A stretch of 64,000 nt of DNA, taken from Lineus longissimus (Eukaryota > Nemertea > Pilidiophora > Heteronemertea > Lineidae). Positions within the stretch are counted from its first letter, which is position 1. Each line of letters opens with the position of its first letter. The translations under genes were made by a program, and so were the position numbers. Positions 54,801 through 64,000 of the stretch are shown here, piece after piece. The stretch lies in contig NC_088310.1 of the NCBI RefSeq assembly GCF_910592395.1, forward strand, positions 6,391,501 through 6,455,500. The letters are read 5' to 3'. Below the pieces are notes generated by a model. The model made no database searches. It was not told the DNA's origin and saw nothing but the letters and a program-made list of their open reading frames with translations.

Positions 54801-57800
54801 GGACGTGCATGTACTCGCAGTTCCCTTCTCAGACTCTGAGCCTTACTCCCACCTCTCCAGATTAGCAAGATTGCCATCGAGATAAGGTCCTTTGATATAT
54901 TGTCATTCATCTCAAGTGACTGTAGTTGGCTTCTTCGAGCACAGTATTGTTTTCTAACATCGACACATTAGTGAGAGATTCTGTTCCTCAAAAACCAGGT
55001 TAACACTACCATTGACATATTGTCATTCATGTGGAGCTACAAAGCTCCTGTGGTTGGCTTCTTTGTTTGGGCAATGAATCCTTTGCCAACATATCAACGA
55101 TGGCTGCCTTGAATCAACTCAATGGAGACCACACTGCTGAAAGCAATCCGTAATTGGGATTGACGCCCTGCTGCTTGCGTCTGAGTTTCTGGAAGCAATT
55201 TTGGGTGCAGGGACTTTTATGTCTCACCAAGACCTCTCTGGTGGAGCTGTAATTTTGGCCAAACCTTCGGCAAAGTGGCTCGGCTTTGGTCCACGATTGT
55301 ATGACTGTAGTTTGGCTGTTTTGTTGCTGATCTTATCAGTAAACATAAAGAATATTGACATCATAATTGCCTTGTTAAAAAAACTGCATAAAGTTGATAC
55401 GGGCATAACATGATTGTGCACTTTGCTATCGATTGGCGTGTCTTATAGGAATATCAACTCTCTTGGGCATAGAATCGCACACTCTCAACTTGTCACCAGA
55501 ATAATAACGCATTAATCTACATAACATTCATTCCCAGACATTCTAAAGATCACTTTCATAAGGAATCATAAATCTATTTGTGTATGTCTATACTCCAAGG
55601 CAGTTCGTAATTCACACAGAACACAAGATTTGTCAGCCCATTATTTTTGTTAAGCGCTCTGCAAATAAAAAATTCTGAATTTCTGAGTCTCAAGCTTTTA
55701 CTACTGGGTGACTACTACTTTAGTTTCTTGTATTGATATTATACTTTTGGTATGTGATACAATGCATACCTTATTCTATCTCCAAGACGTTGGCATGGTG
55801 ACAAGCTTATTTTACTTTCGACAGAACATTTTATATTCTGCTATCTGTTCAGTGAAGAGTTGCTCAACCTCTCTCTTGCATTACATTACCGAGTGGCCCG
55901 TGACATAAAATACTGGCTTCACCAGTGGCCACCTATTGGGAACTCTAGGATATGACGACAACCATCCCCTGAAATGTCACACTATCGTGTTTCATTCTAA
56001 TCTATAGCCAAGTCACGCACCAGAGATGAGGTGCAATTGCGATGTTCTATTTGAAACAAGGGAAGCTAATATTGCCTCTGCTAACTGCCAATGTTGCCAC
56101 CTCTGACTTAGATACCGGCACGAGATTGCGTTGGGGACCATCTCAGGACTAAAACCCCCTCATAATTTGTCATGCGTTGTTTTGCTTTCATGGCTTCAAT
56201 CCAACTTGCATGCTCAGATCCAATTAAATTTCTGAATTTTGTTCAGAAAGTTATTTGTCATGAACAGATGAATATATTTACTTGTCATAAAGATATTTAC
56301 GACTGAAATATACTGGCAGATGGTAAAATTGATTGATTTTTGATGATATCTCTAATCTTCCGGGTTGGATGGGAGGTGGTAAATATGTGTACACCAGCTG
56401 GCGTCATTTTGAATGGAATGTGCTTGCTCCATAAAAGAGAAAATGTTCTAAATTGAAATCGTTCTGAGTGCACTTTATCATATTTTGAACTAATTAATAA
56501 TAACTTCTTACCCCTTTTCTTCCCAACAGCTTATTCATTGATGAAAATACCTTTGAAGTTGATGGATGCAGTTAAAGTTCCTCTGCTTCTATAGTAGGTT
56601 TTCGGGCAATGATATTTTAGGCTGTGGAAATAATTAAAGTGTTTCAGTCATCCCTTTATATCCCTTAAATCCTGCTCTACTTATTAAGCCATGAAGATTT
56701 GTAAAAATGGTGGAAACGTTGTTTTCCCACGGTCAATATGACCAATGAAGCATTTCAGTGAGATAAATTTCCATCATTTCTTGTATTTGCAGGACCCCAA
56801 GTTAATCCAAGAGCTTGAACCGCGGGGTGTTGGCACATTGGACACCCGGACTGTCACAGTGTGTACTGGATTAGATTTAGTCAACATCACATATACCAGG
56901 TTTATCGCTCAAGACGCAGAAACTGCTAAGGTAAGAAAATTGTTTGTTTCATTTTTTCAAATGATCTTGTGGTGATATGTTCTGCATACATGTCGTGTTG
57001 ACGACCTCACATCATGATTAGAAATTCATTTGGAAATGAACCACCGAGCCTCCTTTTTGCCTCCTGGCAAGAATGCTACATGATTCTTTCTTGTTAGAAT
57101 TGTCTTATCGCAGTGTTTCCTGCGTAATTACGGTGCTTCTCGATTAGAACTCGTCGTCGACATCAAAGCTAAGGCGGAGCTAATTTCCATTAGCAGTTCT
57201 CAGGTCAGATTCTTGAATGTCAAAGATGGCCGCAAATTCTGCGCGAACTTATGGTTGCTTTTTATCCAGCAGATCTCATTTGGTAATATCGGGGGAAATC
57301 GTGACATAGCGTGCGACGGCTTTGTTAGTAGGTGGACGAAGTGTCTGGAGGTTGGTTTGAGGCGATGTTCTTGAATGCCTGGGATTTTCGAAGAATGCCA
57401 AAGTTAATCTGTGGTCTTTCTTGAGGTTTTTTCCAGCTTTGGCTTTCTTGTTGCATTCTGAGGCGGAATTGTGACACAATATACAAATGCTTTGTTGATA
57501 AACTGGTGCGGTTGTGAACTGACTGCCTACTTTCTTGTCAAAGATGACTTTTCATTGATGTTTTCTGGCGATTTTTCCCACGTAGCATTCTTGGTGCTGA
57601 TAGGAAATTGTAATGCAATGTGATATGTGAGGCTGTGTTAATGAGGTGATGTCGTTCAACAACTTGACGCTTTTAGGTTTGATAGCTAGTGCAAAAAAGT
57701 GATCATAGTGGAAAGTCATTGGTACCAAGAATCATTGTTTACTAAATAAGTTCATTAGCTTGGTTATCGATAATGTTTAAGAGTTATTGCATCACATGGA

Positions 57801-60800
57801 GAAGATTTTTACCTTGAGTAGATATTCCATCTTGCCCATATTGATTTTGTCAGTACTACAGCTATCCCAGGTTGCCTGATGATGCAGCTGCCTCTCTATG
57901 GTTTCGGGGGCAAAATTTCTTTCACCGCATGCAATAGTTCTCTTTGGTGAAGCCAACTGAGTGATTATACCCTTATCATACCATTCTTATGTGTCAACAG
58001 ATTTGGTCACCATGGCTACTAAAGTGATCAATGTCAAATAACGTATGACATGACAGTGTTCGTATGTTCGAAAGGCGTGGGTTAGCCTGTTCTTGTCCAA
58101 TTACGACCATAAAGAAAACTGAGAATCGATTTGGCAACAGTAGAGAAAAGGATTAAAGATACTTGGCCTGCCCAGTATATTTATTGATCACGCCATATTG
58201 TTGATACCCCTTGGCATCCTCGTGTCAAAAAGTGTTAAAGATATATAGACATACAAGTAGATTCCTGCTTCTAACCCAAGGATCAGTTCTTTTGCAGTCC
58301 TGAAATTAGAAGGGGTTAAAATACCTTTAAACAGATCCTTCATTCTACCAGTCAGCCTTGTAGACAAGCATTGATCGCTCCACGTTGTTGCCCCTCTTCA
58401 TCCTTGCGGCTTGGCTTCCATTAGCTTGACTCGATATGCCTGTCCCCGGAGGCCAGCGCCTCGATTCCTGTTTTTCTATGTGAGCTGTGCTCTCTTTGCC
58501 TAGCGCTACGAACCCATTGCTACCATTGGATATAATGGATCTCTGGGATTTGTGGCTGATGACATTACGCCAATTTCGGTGCTGACAGAGAAGAAGGCAC
58601 TTTTCCAATTATTTTTGGTAGCGTTTTGTCTTCATGAGAAAACATTTGCTATTGTAAGACAATTTGTTTGGAGTCGGTTAGGATATTAACAGTGGTAAAA
58701 ACAACAAACCTCTCTAATATGGACATCATGGAAGTGGAAAATGCTGTCCTGATTAAGGCAAGATTGCTGATTACAGAGGTCAGATTGGGCTGTCAGAGCG
58801 GAGTAGCAGTTGGCTGCTGTTTGAAATTAACATCCCCGCCTGTCACATCTGAGGTTGTGAGTTTGACTCCTGCATGGTCAGAGCAGGTTTTCATGTGATG
58901 AAGAGGGTGTCTCTCGCTGACAATGAAGGTTTCCTCCTGGGTATCCAGTTTCCTCCCACATTACATTTGAAATTGCCCATTATTGTTTTCGGAAACAGTT
59001 TAAGGACAGGACACGGAAGACTCAGTTCTTATCAGAAAGAGTCAGGTGCACGAAATAGAATGGTCACAAATTCTGTGGAAATATCTTCTCAGAACTTTAT
59101 GATATGACCAATATTTTCCCTAAGAAATGAATGAGTATCACATTCATCGTGGGCAGCTTTTGCAAAATGTCTTGTTAGGCTCACGTTACGGAATTATTGT
59201 TCTCAAAGTAGGGGTAACGGGTCCGATAAGCCAATAAGTTACCCGGTTTGGTCAACGTTGCCATGGAAATATGGCCGCGGTTGTGTCATATTATCCTCAC
59301 CGCTAATAATAAGACTAAGCTGAAAATAATGTGATCAAATGCTTACGCGGTGTATGCTATAATGTTAGCTTGGGGCGCATGTTGCTGATATCCTAGATTT
59401 GCATTACCTGCTGACGCTAGATGTTACTTATTAAAATGGCTGTACCTTTCCTGTTGTTCCTTTCTGACATAAATTAGACATCTGAATTCTTGTGAATGCA
59501 TCTGAATGCATCTAAATTCTTCACACCTCTTCAGCCAAATCCTACTTCTCGCTTATCATCTAGAGATTTTCTCTCTTTCCTGATACCGGTAGTTGTTTTT
59601 TGGGGGCAGTCCTGGCATGCCAGGCAAGACCTATCACCTGACTGACCTTTCGCTTCAGGCCACAGTGACCGATGTAATACCTTCATGTTTTTAAATGCCA
59701 ACCTGAGACTGAGTAATTTCCTGTATGATTTGTGATACCATCTGCTAGAGCTCGTGCTTGCTTAGGGCGGCCACAGCTCGTCTTGTTCAATGGCCGCGAT
59801 ATAGTTAGCTGAGGGTTATCTCGTTGCCAATATTGGCTTTACAGCATACCAATTCGGCTTATGGCACCCCTGACAATTAGGTAAATGTAAGATCTAATGT
59901 TGTGTGGAAGATAAATGAAATCTGTCTGGTCTTTGAATGGAGTTAGGTGGAGATGGAAAGTTTACTCATGTGAGTGTGATTTTGGGAACGGTATGCCTAA
60001 TGTCCGAGACGTTCAAGAAATCCATGGGTTAACATGGTCAGCGTAATCCTCACATGTGATATGGCGAGTTGAAAACGAATATGTTACTTCCAGAACAATG
60101 TGCGTGTTCACAGAGATATTTTGGTAGGTTCATTGCATGGAACAGGATGATCAAATTTTGATATGACGTTTGTTATGGGATCCCATTTTCTATAAACATG
60201 TGGTATGGGATTTCAGAGTGACATGGTGCTGCCTTTGAAAAGGTGCAGATATTTGAAAATAGGACTTTCTGGCACTGTCTGATGTTGCTGGCCTGAAAAT
60301 CTGTGACTTATAATGCCAGGCCTCCTTCCTCTGATGGGCTATTAGCTGTGATCATTCTCAAGCAATAACTGATATGCTAGTCCATGAGATCCCCAAACCA
60401 AACATACACCAAACTTAGGGGGTGGGGTGCAAAATGGTCGTACATTGACTACTGATATCAGACTCTTCACATAAAAGATGCATCTAAGTATAGCGCTGCT
60501 TATGTCAGTTTCACAATGCGTATGTCTTCTTTTAGCGTCATCTCGCACTTGAATGGATTATAGTCAAGGCGCAAACAGACATGTCTGAGACAGGGCTTTC
60601 TGCTAATTCCTTGCTTGTCATTAATGATTTAGACTTGCTCAATCATTCATCTCTCTGATATCCTTTAATTGAATAGCAGTAGCGCTATACTCCAATTTAT
60701 TTTCCCATTGTTTAGCTTTGTACTAAATTGAAGAAGGATCGGGGTTAACTCTGACAATTACCTTTTACCCTCACTTTTGATTATACTGTAATATTGTTAA

Positions 60801-63800
60801 CCAAATTTACCATCCTGCTTTTAATAGCTATCTGCCTTTGGAGTTTGGGTATTGGCAAAGTTTTTATGTTACATGATACTCGGCCCAGATTTATCGCAAA
60901 TAGGTGTCTCTTCTTCTTCAAAGAATGTCAGTATCATTAGTGCTTGTTTGAGGAATGTCTTGATCACCAATTGGACCACCAGTGTCTGCCAACAGTCCCT
61001 CACAGTCTATGAAATCTCACGCCTCTTTAACTTAAATTAATAATTTACCACAATTTCACTCAAGGAACTTTTGTTTGAATCGAGTAATTCACCTGAACAA
61101 AATGTCCCCCTTCAGAATGGCAAATGATGCCAAGCATTTAAGTTGTTCTACGTCTATGCCATCATCATTTAAGTCCTGTTACCATGGTGACTATGGAGGT
61201 ATCTAAATCGTTGACAGCGATACTCTGTTACTCGACATTCTCAAGGTGAGATAGAAACAATAACATTTTTTGATGAAATTTGCGGTAAATTTGTAAAGTC
61301 TATTTATGAGATAATCATTTCAATGAATGATTAAATATTGAACTGATCTGTAAAATCTGTTGTATTCTGATAACATTCTAATAGTGATGAATAATGACGT
61401 GACTTGTGTAATGCTAAATCCCAAACACTTGAAACTCTGCACATTATTTCCCTCAGGGATTGGTCTTTACATTCATGATCTAAGTTCCAATATCTGGGAG
61501 TATTTACAGGTCCGAGTTGCAGCTGTCTGGAAAACAACCCTCAAACACTTTTAAAAAAAAATCTATTCTTGTTGTCAGAGAGGATGCGATTTCCGATGTG
61601 GACACTGCTGTGACTTTAGGAAAGTTCCCCACGCCCGTCATTCACAGACCCCTTAACTGTTTGGCGATCCACTTGTTAATATCAAATGACTTATTTTCAA
61701 TATCCTGGAAAGGAATACCTCAGCATTCCTTAAGATATAATTGGTTATTAATCTCATTAATTATCAGTCTGATGATTAATTAGTGACTGATTAAATTGGT
61801 GCGGGATGAAATATATTCTGCTGCTTGCCTCTGATCAATCATGGTGCATTGATTGTTAAGCCAGTAGCCGATAGTGGCAGACAACATTTTCAGCCAGTGC
61901 ATCAGTTCCTTGCTGCTACTGTTAACGTTAACTTTATTGTTACTGATGATAACATCAAATACTAAAGCATTCTTCTATCAAGGGGATCCAGGAGTTCGGC
62001 AAATTTTGTCTTTACCATTGTGGCATCTAAAAGAGTGATTGCTGAACAACATAGACAAGGATAAAAGCCTTTAAATCACACGATGTGCAGCATGTCAAAG
62101 TCATCAGAAATCTTTGTAGTTTTGCTCTCCAATCTGGCTGCGTTGTCCTACAGAATTGTTACCCAGATACTTAAAAAGCCCTAGTAGTTGAGAGTGGCAT
62201 CTGGAACTACTTGGTACACTTTCCTCTTTCCCAGTTAGCTGTTCTTGCTGAAAGTGCTCTGTGAAGTCATCTTCTGGCAATAAGCCTGGTATTGCTTATT
62301 GAATAATTGAGGCTATTGCAGTAGGAATTGCCCAGTGGTCTCATAAACTGTCAGAATCTTGATTGATCGGCTGCTGGTTTCTACCAGTTTATTGGATCCA
62401 CCAGATAACTGCAGTAGAAATCACAGGATGGCCAGGGGAACTGGGGAGTTGACATACCACGGCGCATTACTGTAAACCACCACACTTTTGCACTTTTTTG
62501 TCTGTCATACTTATACTTCTCCATCGAACTTGATGACAATTTGACCTTTTCTCATTTCAGCAATGGATAGAAGGTCTGCGGAAGATCACGCACAATTTCA
62601 AGGCCAACAATGTCTGTCCAATGACGCAGTTGTCAAAACAGTAAGTTGTTCGGCCAGTTATTTTGCCACCATTGCAGGGAGATGTAATCTCTGATCTCTT
62701 GTGTACCTGGGAGGTGCAAAAAGTTTCCTTCGCCAGGAGGAATGAAGTGTTTTTCTACTACTGAGTATCTTGGAGTTGTAAGGAAATTGGAAAAATGTCG
62801 AACACTTTCAGAAGAATGGTTCACTGATAAAACAGGAGAAGAACAAGCATATTGAAGGGATAATCTGTCGTGTCCTTGAAGGCAGTTTTGAGAGAAAACT
62901 GAGGAGCATGACGATAATATTTTTGACCTTTTCACACTGCTGTTGCTTCATCGATTGTCTATCCCATTTCAGTTGGATGAAGCTGTGTTATGCGGTGAAT
63001 CCAAATGCAAAAATTCCAGTACGAAGGTGAGTGGAATGGAGATGTTTTCTGATACCCGAGCAAGGGACAGATCTTAACAATAAGTCTTCATCTCTCCTTT
63101 GGAGAATTACACAAAGCATATCAAAGAAGTGAGAGACTAGAAACTAGAAGCACGTGTTATAACAATTAGAGCGAGACACCTTAAGATACTTCGGAACATG
63201 AACAAGGGGCCACCACCATAACTCCTGCTAACTCACTTCTATAGTTAAAGAAGAAAAAAATGTTGCATTAGGCCCATGTCCAGGCAGGCTGGGGGTAGAT
63301 TGGAGCCCAAATGAGTAACTGGGAAGTTTCATATCAGCTGTAGTACACAGGGAAGTGAGATGAACAGGGGGTCTCAATCAATGACGATGGGATTAATGAA
63401 CCCAATGTGACTTTACCGTCATAACATGCTGCTGCAAAACGTGACCATGTTCTTCCAACTTGTCTTTCAGTATAACACGGACGTTCGCCTCAGGCAAGAC
63501 AGAAAAGATGGTCATGCAGTGTTTACGAGATCTGGGCTTTCCTAGCGGAAAGGTAGGCGGAATTGACATACAATTGACGTGAGAATATTAGGGCTTTTGG
63601 CTTGCACCATATTGCGGTGACATCGAAGCCAGAGAAATCTTGAGGGTTGACCTCTAAGTCACACCATATGCACCCAATGAACATTGACATTAAATCAAGT
63701 GATTTGCAAGGACACTAATGGTCTGAGTTCGTACTAAATTGTTATTTAAACTTTCACAACTTGTCCAATGTCTTTTGTTTTCTTTCAGAACGATGAAATA

Positions 63801-63889
63801 GAAACTAGTACATTTACATTCGAAAAATTCTACGAACTCTACCATAAAATATGTCCAAGATTAGACATAGAAGATCTATTTAAAGAACT
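30755..63889 (+). CDS. PLCB4: Phospholipase C-beta, PLCB4/NorpA class, 3'-truncated gene, 8 exons in window
   Basis: The gene starts at ATG 30755 ([18 protein letters not shown]), closely matching the N-terminus of vertebrate PLCB4. Eight exons encode 226 complete codons: the N-terminal extension and PH domain (about residues 15-140), then the EF-hand region from about 145. Motifs [53 protein letters not shown] and [12 protein letters not shown] are PLCB4-like. The product hydrolyses PIP2 downstream of Gq; in Drosophila this class (NorpA) is the photoreceptor effector of rhodopsin. Catalytic X/Y, C2 and CTD lie beyond the window. Introns are 1.2, 4.1, 20.4, 5.6, 0.33, 0.44 and 0.24 kb. The upstream neighbour on the same strand is the PLCB1-class paralogue. 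Family and class are confident; the promoter is not located. Confidence 0.95.
31119..31268 (+). repeat. Minisatellite, 25-bp unit, 6 copies
   Basis: The unit tagtcttgattcatccaatg plus tcaag repeats at an exact 25-bp period from 31119, in intron 1 of the PLCB4-like gene, 280 bp after its first coding exon. Confidence 0.93.
32076..32156 (+). CDS. PLCB4: PLCB4-like exon 2: PH domain
   Basis: Eighty-one nt after TTTCCAG encode [20 protein letters not shown] and YWKSDGK, the first PH-domain strands. Phase 0 both ends, GTGAGT donor. Confidence 0.94.
36293..36352 (+). CDS. PLCB4: PLCB4-like exon 3: PH domain
   Basis: Sixty nt after GTTGCAG encode [20 protein letters not shown], matching the PLCB4 EGQVLEC...IRSGA.PK segment. 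The donor GTATAG opens the 20.4-kb intron. Confidence 0.92.
38315..38412 (-). repeat. Possible degenerate SINE (minus strand)
   Basis: Read on the minus strand, agcagtgtggccgacc (box A-like) is followed about 40 nt later by gtgggttcaatcattc (box B-like). The match is weak and old. Confidence 0.3.
39095..39175 (+). repeat. Possible degenerate SINE
   Basis: Box A-like tagcgtcatctagtgg and box B-like gagttcaatactg are about 35 nt apart. Flanks carry no clear duplication. Confidence 0.3.
40943..41300 (+). repeat. Minisatellite, 25-bp unit, open in all three frames
   Basis: From about 41150 the unit gagacctctcatttggatca plus tggga repeats at 25 bp five times almost perfectly; upstream it fades into degenerate gtggatcatgga copies. 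Because 25 is not a multiple of three and the unit lacks stops, three overlapping open frames appear. They are a by-product and not genes. Confidence 0.9.
42404..42484. repeat. Dispersed 'ggacacct' repeat, copy D
   Basis: The sequence aaggagggtgttctcctaaa then ggtgtccagtaggaggttcc, ending cactgtgtc, parallels copy B. Shorter and more diverged. Confidence 0.5.
43615..43739 (-). pseudogene. Antisense exon-like coding stretch (terminal exon or fragment, unidentified)
   Basis: On the minus strand an acceptor-like CTTTTCTGCAG is followed by a frame reading [20 protein letters not shown], then [19 protein letters not shown] and TAA at 43615-43617. An AATAAA overlaps the stop. The composition looks like the end of a real protein. 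The same frame is open back to a TAA at 43810-43812 without a Met. I do not recognise the family and cannot find earlier exons. It may be the last exon of a nested gene, a processed-gene fragment, or chance. Confidence 0.35.
47340..47700 (+). repeat. Diverged tandem duplication, 180-bp period
   Basis: gaagtctttattgattc occurs at 47396 and 47576, exactly 180 bp apart, each preceded by cacagcatatatg-type sequence and followed by a tttttttcaggt tract. Identity is moderate, so the duplication is old. Confidence 0.8.
48499..48753 (+). repeat. Minisatellite, 56-58-bp unit, 4.4 copies
   Basis: Units begin gtcctcatgtgcaacaggtg at 48499, 48557, 48613, 48671 and 48729 (partial). The third and fourth are nearly identical. 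Confidence 0.93.
53753..54185 (+). repeat. Tandem duplication of a 212-220-bp unit
   Basis: Two copies starting at 53753 and 53965 (tgagagaacacaaaacaa) share gcgcaatgttgagcaaaaat, gctgaagctcaagtgagcca and ggggacctgctggtgacag. Each has small indels. Confidence 0.9.
54660..55090 (+). repeat. Degenerate repeats around tgtcattcat / gttggcttctt
   Basis: Three blocks (near 54668, 54901 and 55021) pair tgtcatt(t/c)at with gttggcttctt about 40 bp later. Spacing is uneven, so this is an old, decayed array. Confidence 0.45.
56793..56930 (+). CDS. PLCB4: PLCB4-like exon 4: PH domain
   Basis: One hundred and thirty-eight nt after ATTTGCAG encode DPKLIQELE then [17 protein letters not shown] and AQDAETAK. 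It is directly continuous with exon 3 in human PLCB4, so no exon is missing inside the large intron. Phase 0, GTAAGA donor. Confidence 0.95.
57260..57660 (+). repeat. Degenerate tandem duplication in intron 4 of the PLCB4-like gene
   Basis: aatcgtgacatagcg...gctttgttagtaggtgg at about 57297 resembles aattgtgacacaat...gctttgttgataaactgg 170 bp later, and a weaker third copy near 57606. Confidence 0.4.
58780..58975 (+). repeat. tRNA-derived SINE-like sequence with a conserved-type 3' part
   Basis: Box A-like agtagcagttgg near 58802, box B-like agtttgactcc at 58860-58870, then a downstream ggtttcctcctgggtatcca and gtttcctcccacatt. This tRNA head plus cctcccac tail resembles SINEs common in marine invertebrates. 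Boundaries are approximate. Confidence 0.55.
62561..62640 (+). CDS. PLCB4: PLCB4-like exon 5: end of PH domain
   Basis: Eighty nt after CATTTCAG encode [20 protein letters not shown], the C-terminal PH helix and linker, then MTQLSK. Phase 2 exit at GTAAGT. Confidence 0.95.
62973..63026 (+). CDS. PLCB4: PLCB4-like exon 6: EF-hand region start
   Basis: Fifty-four nt after ATTTCAG encode [18 protein letters not shown]. Asp/Asn-type ligands of EF-hand 1 (NPNAKIP) match the family, whose EF hands are usually degenerate. Phase 2 exit at GTGAGT. Confidence 0.94.
63471..63552 (+). CDS. PLCB4: PLCB4-like exon 7: EF-hand region
   Basis: Eighty-two nt after GTCTTTCAG encode [19 protein letters not shown] and DLGFPSGK. 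Phase 0 exit at GTAGGC. Confidence 0.95.
63789..63889 (+). CDS. PLCB4: PLCB4-like exon 8: EF-hand region, last in window
   Basis: One hundred and one nt after TCTTTCAG encode [20 protein letters not shown] and [14 protein letters not shown]. The exon exits in phase 2 at GTGAGT; the gene continues past 64000. Confidence 0.95.
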
Positions 63890-64000
63890 GTGAGTAGAAA
63901 ATGCTGCTGTTTCTTTATTCTCGACGTATGCAGCTTGAATTTAACCTGTTGAGATTTTATATATCGGTAGATCTAAATACTCTTTAACACTGTTAAGACA

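Larger units (their letters stand above)
36353..56792 (+). other. PLCB4: Intron 3 of the PLCB4-like gene, 20.4 kb
   Basis: Exons 3 and 4 are directly continuous in the protein family, so this is one 20,440-bp intron within the PH-domain coding region. Its content is repeats (41, 47, 48, 53 and 54 kb), SINE-like pieces, one ggacacct copy and an antisense exon-like stretch. A large early intron is a usual place for enhancers, but none can be identified by eye. Confidence 0.85.
56931..62560 (+). other. Intron 4 of the PLCB4-like gene, 5.6 kb
   Basis: No exon is recognised. It contains the degenerate 57.3-kb duplication and the 58.8-kb SINE-like sequence; the remainder from 59 to 62.5 kb shows nothing I can name. 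Confidence 0.55.

Overview
The window is animal nuclear DNA, most likely from an invertebrate and plausibly a marine one. Coding sequence is carried in short exons with GT-AG junctions, introns run from about 160 bp to 20 kb, and the non-coding DNA is rich in inverted-repeat elements, minisatellites and tRNA-derived SINE-like sequences. The sequence alone does not fix the phylum. Nothing looks bacterial, viral or organellar.

The window holds two phospholipase C-beta genes, head to tail on the + strand. Gene 1 (1-20995, 5' end cut off) is a PLC-beta of the PLCB1/2/3 (Drosophila Plc21C) class. Twenty-six exons encode the catalytic X domain, an acidic X-Y linker, the Y domain, C2 and a long coiled-coil C-terminal domain ending at a TAG at 20993-20995 (990 residues inside the window). 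Gene 2 (30723 to beyond 63889, 3' end cut off) is a PLCB4/NorpA-class PLC-beta. Its start codon is at 30755 and eight exons cover the PH domain and the start of the EF-hand region (226 complete codons). The two genes are separated by about 9.7 kb that contains the gene 1 3' UTR, several poly(A) signals, a hairpin element and presumably the gene 2 promoter.

Both products would hydrolyse PIP2 to IP3 and diacylglycerol downstream of Gq-coupled receptors. In Drosophila the PLCB4-class enzyme NorpA is the phototransduction PLC. In human, PLCB1 and PLCB4 also sit next to each other on 20p12 in the same order and orientation, so this window may show an ancestral tandem pair.

The introns carry the rest of the content: a pair of TTAA-flanked foldback elements (about 9.6 and 17.1 kb), three smaller hairpin/TIR elements, a dispersed family rich in 'ggacacct' motifs (3.7, 20.3, 24.7 and 42.4 kb), minisatellites (7.0, 19.8, 31.1, 41.2 and 48.5 kb), larger tandem duplications (12.6, 47.3, 53.8 kb, and a degenerate one at 57.2 kb), SINE-like pieces (15.5, 38.3, 39.1 and 58.8 kb), and one antisense exon-like stretch (43.6-43.8 kb) inside the 20.4-kb third intron of gene 2. 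I saw no clear sign of an entirely new biological system. The most interesting items are the conserved tandem arrangement, the interdependent micro-exons in the X-Y linker, the foldback elements and the antisense exon candidate.
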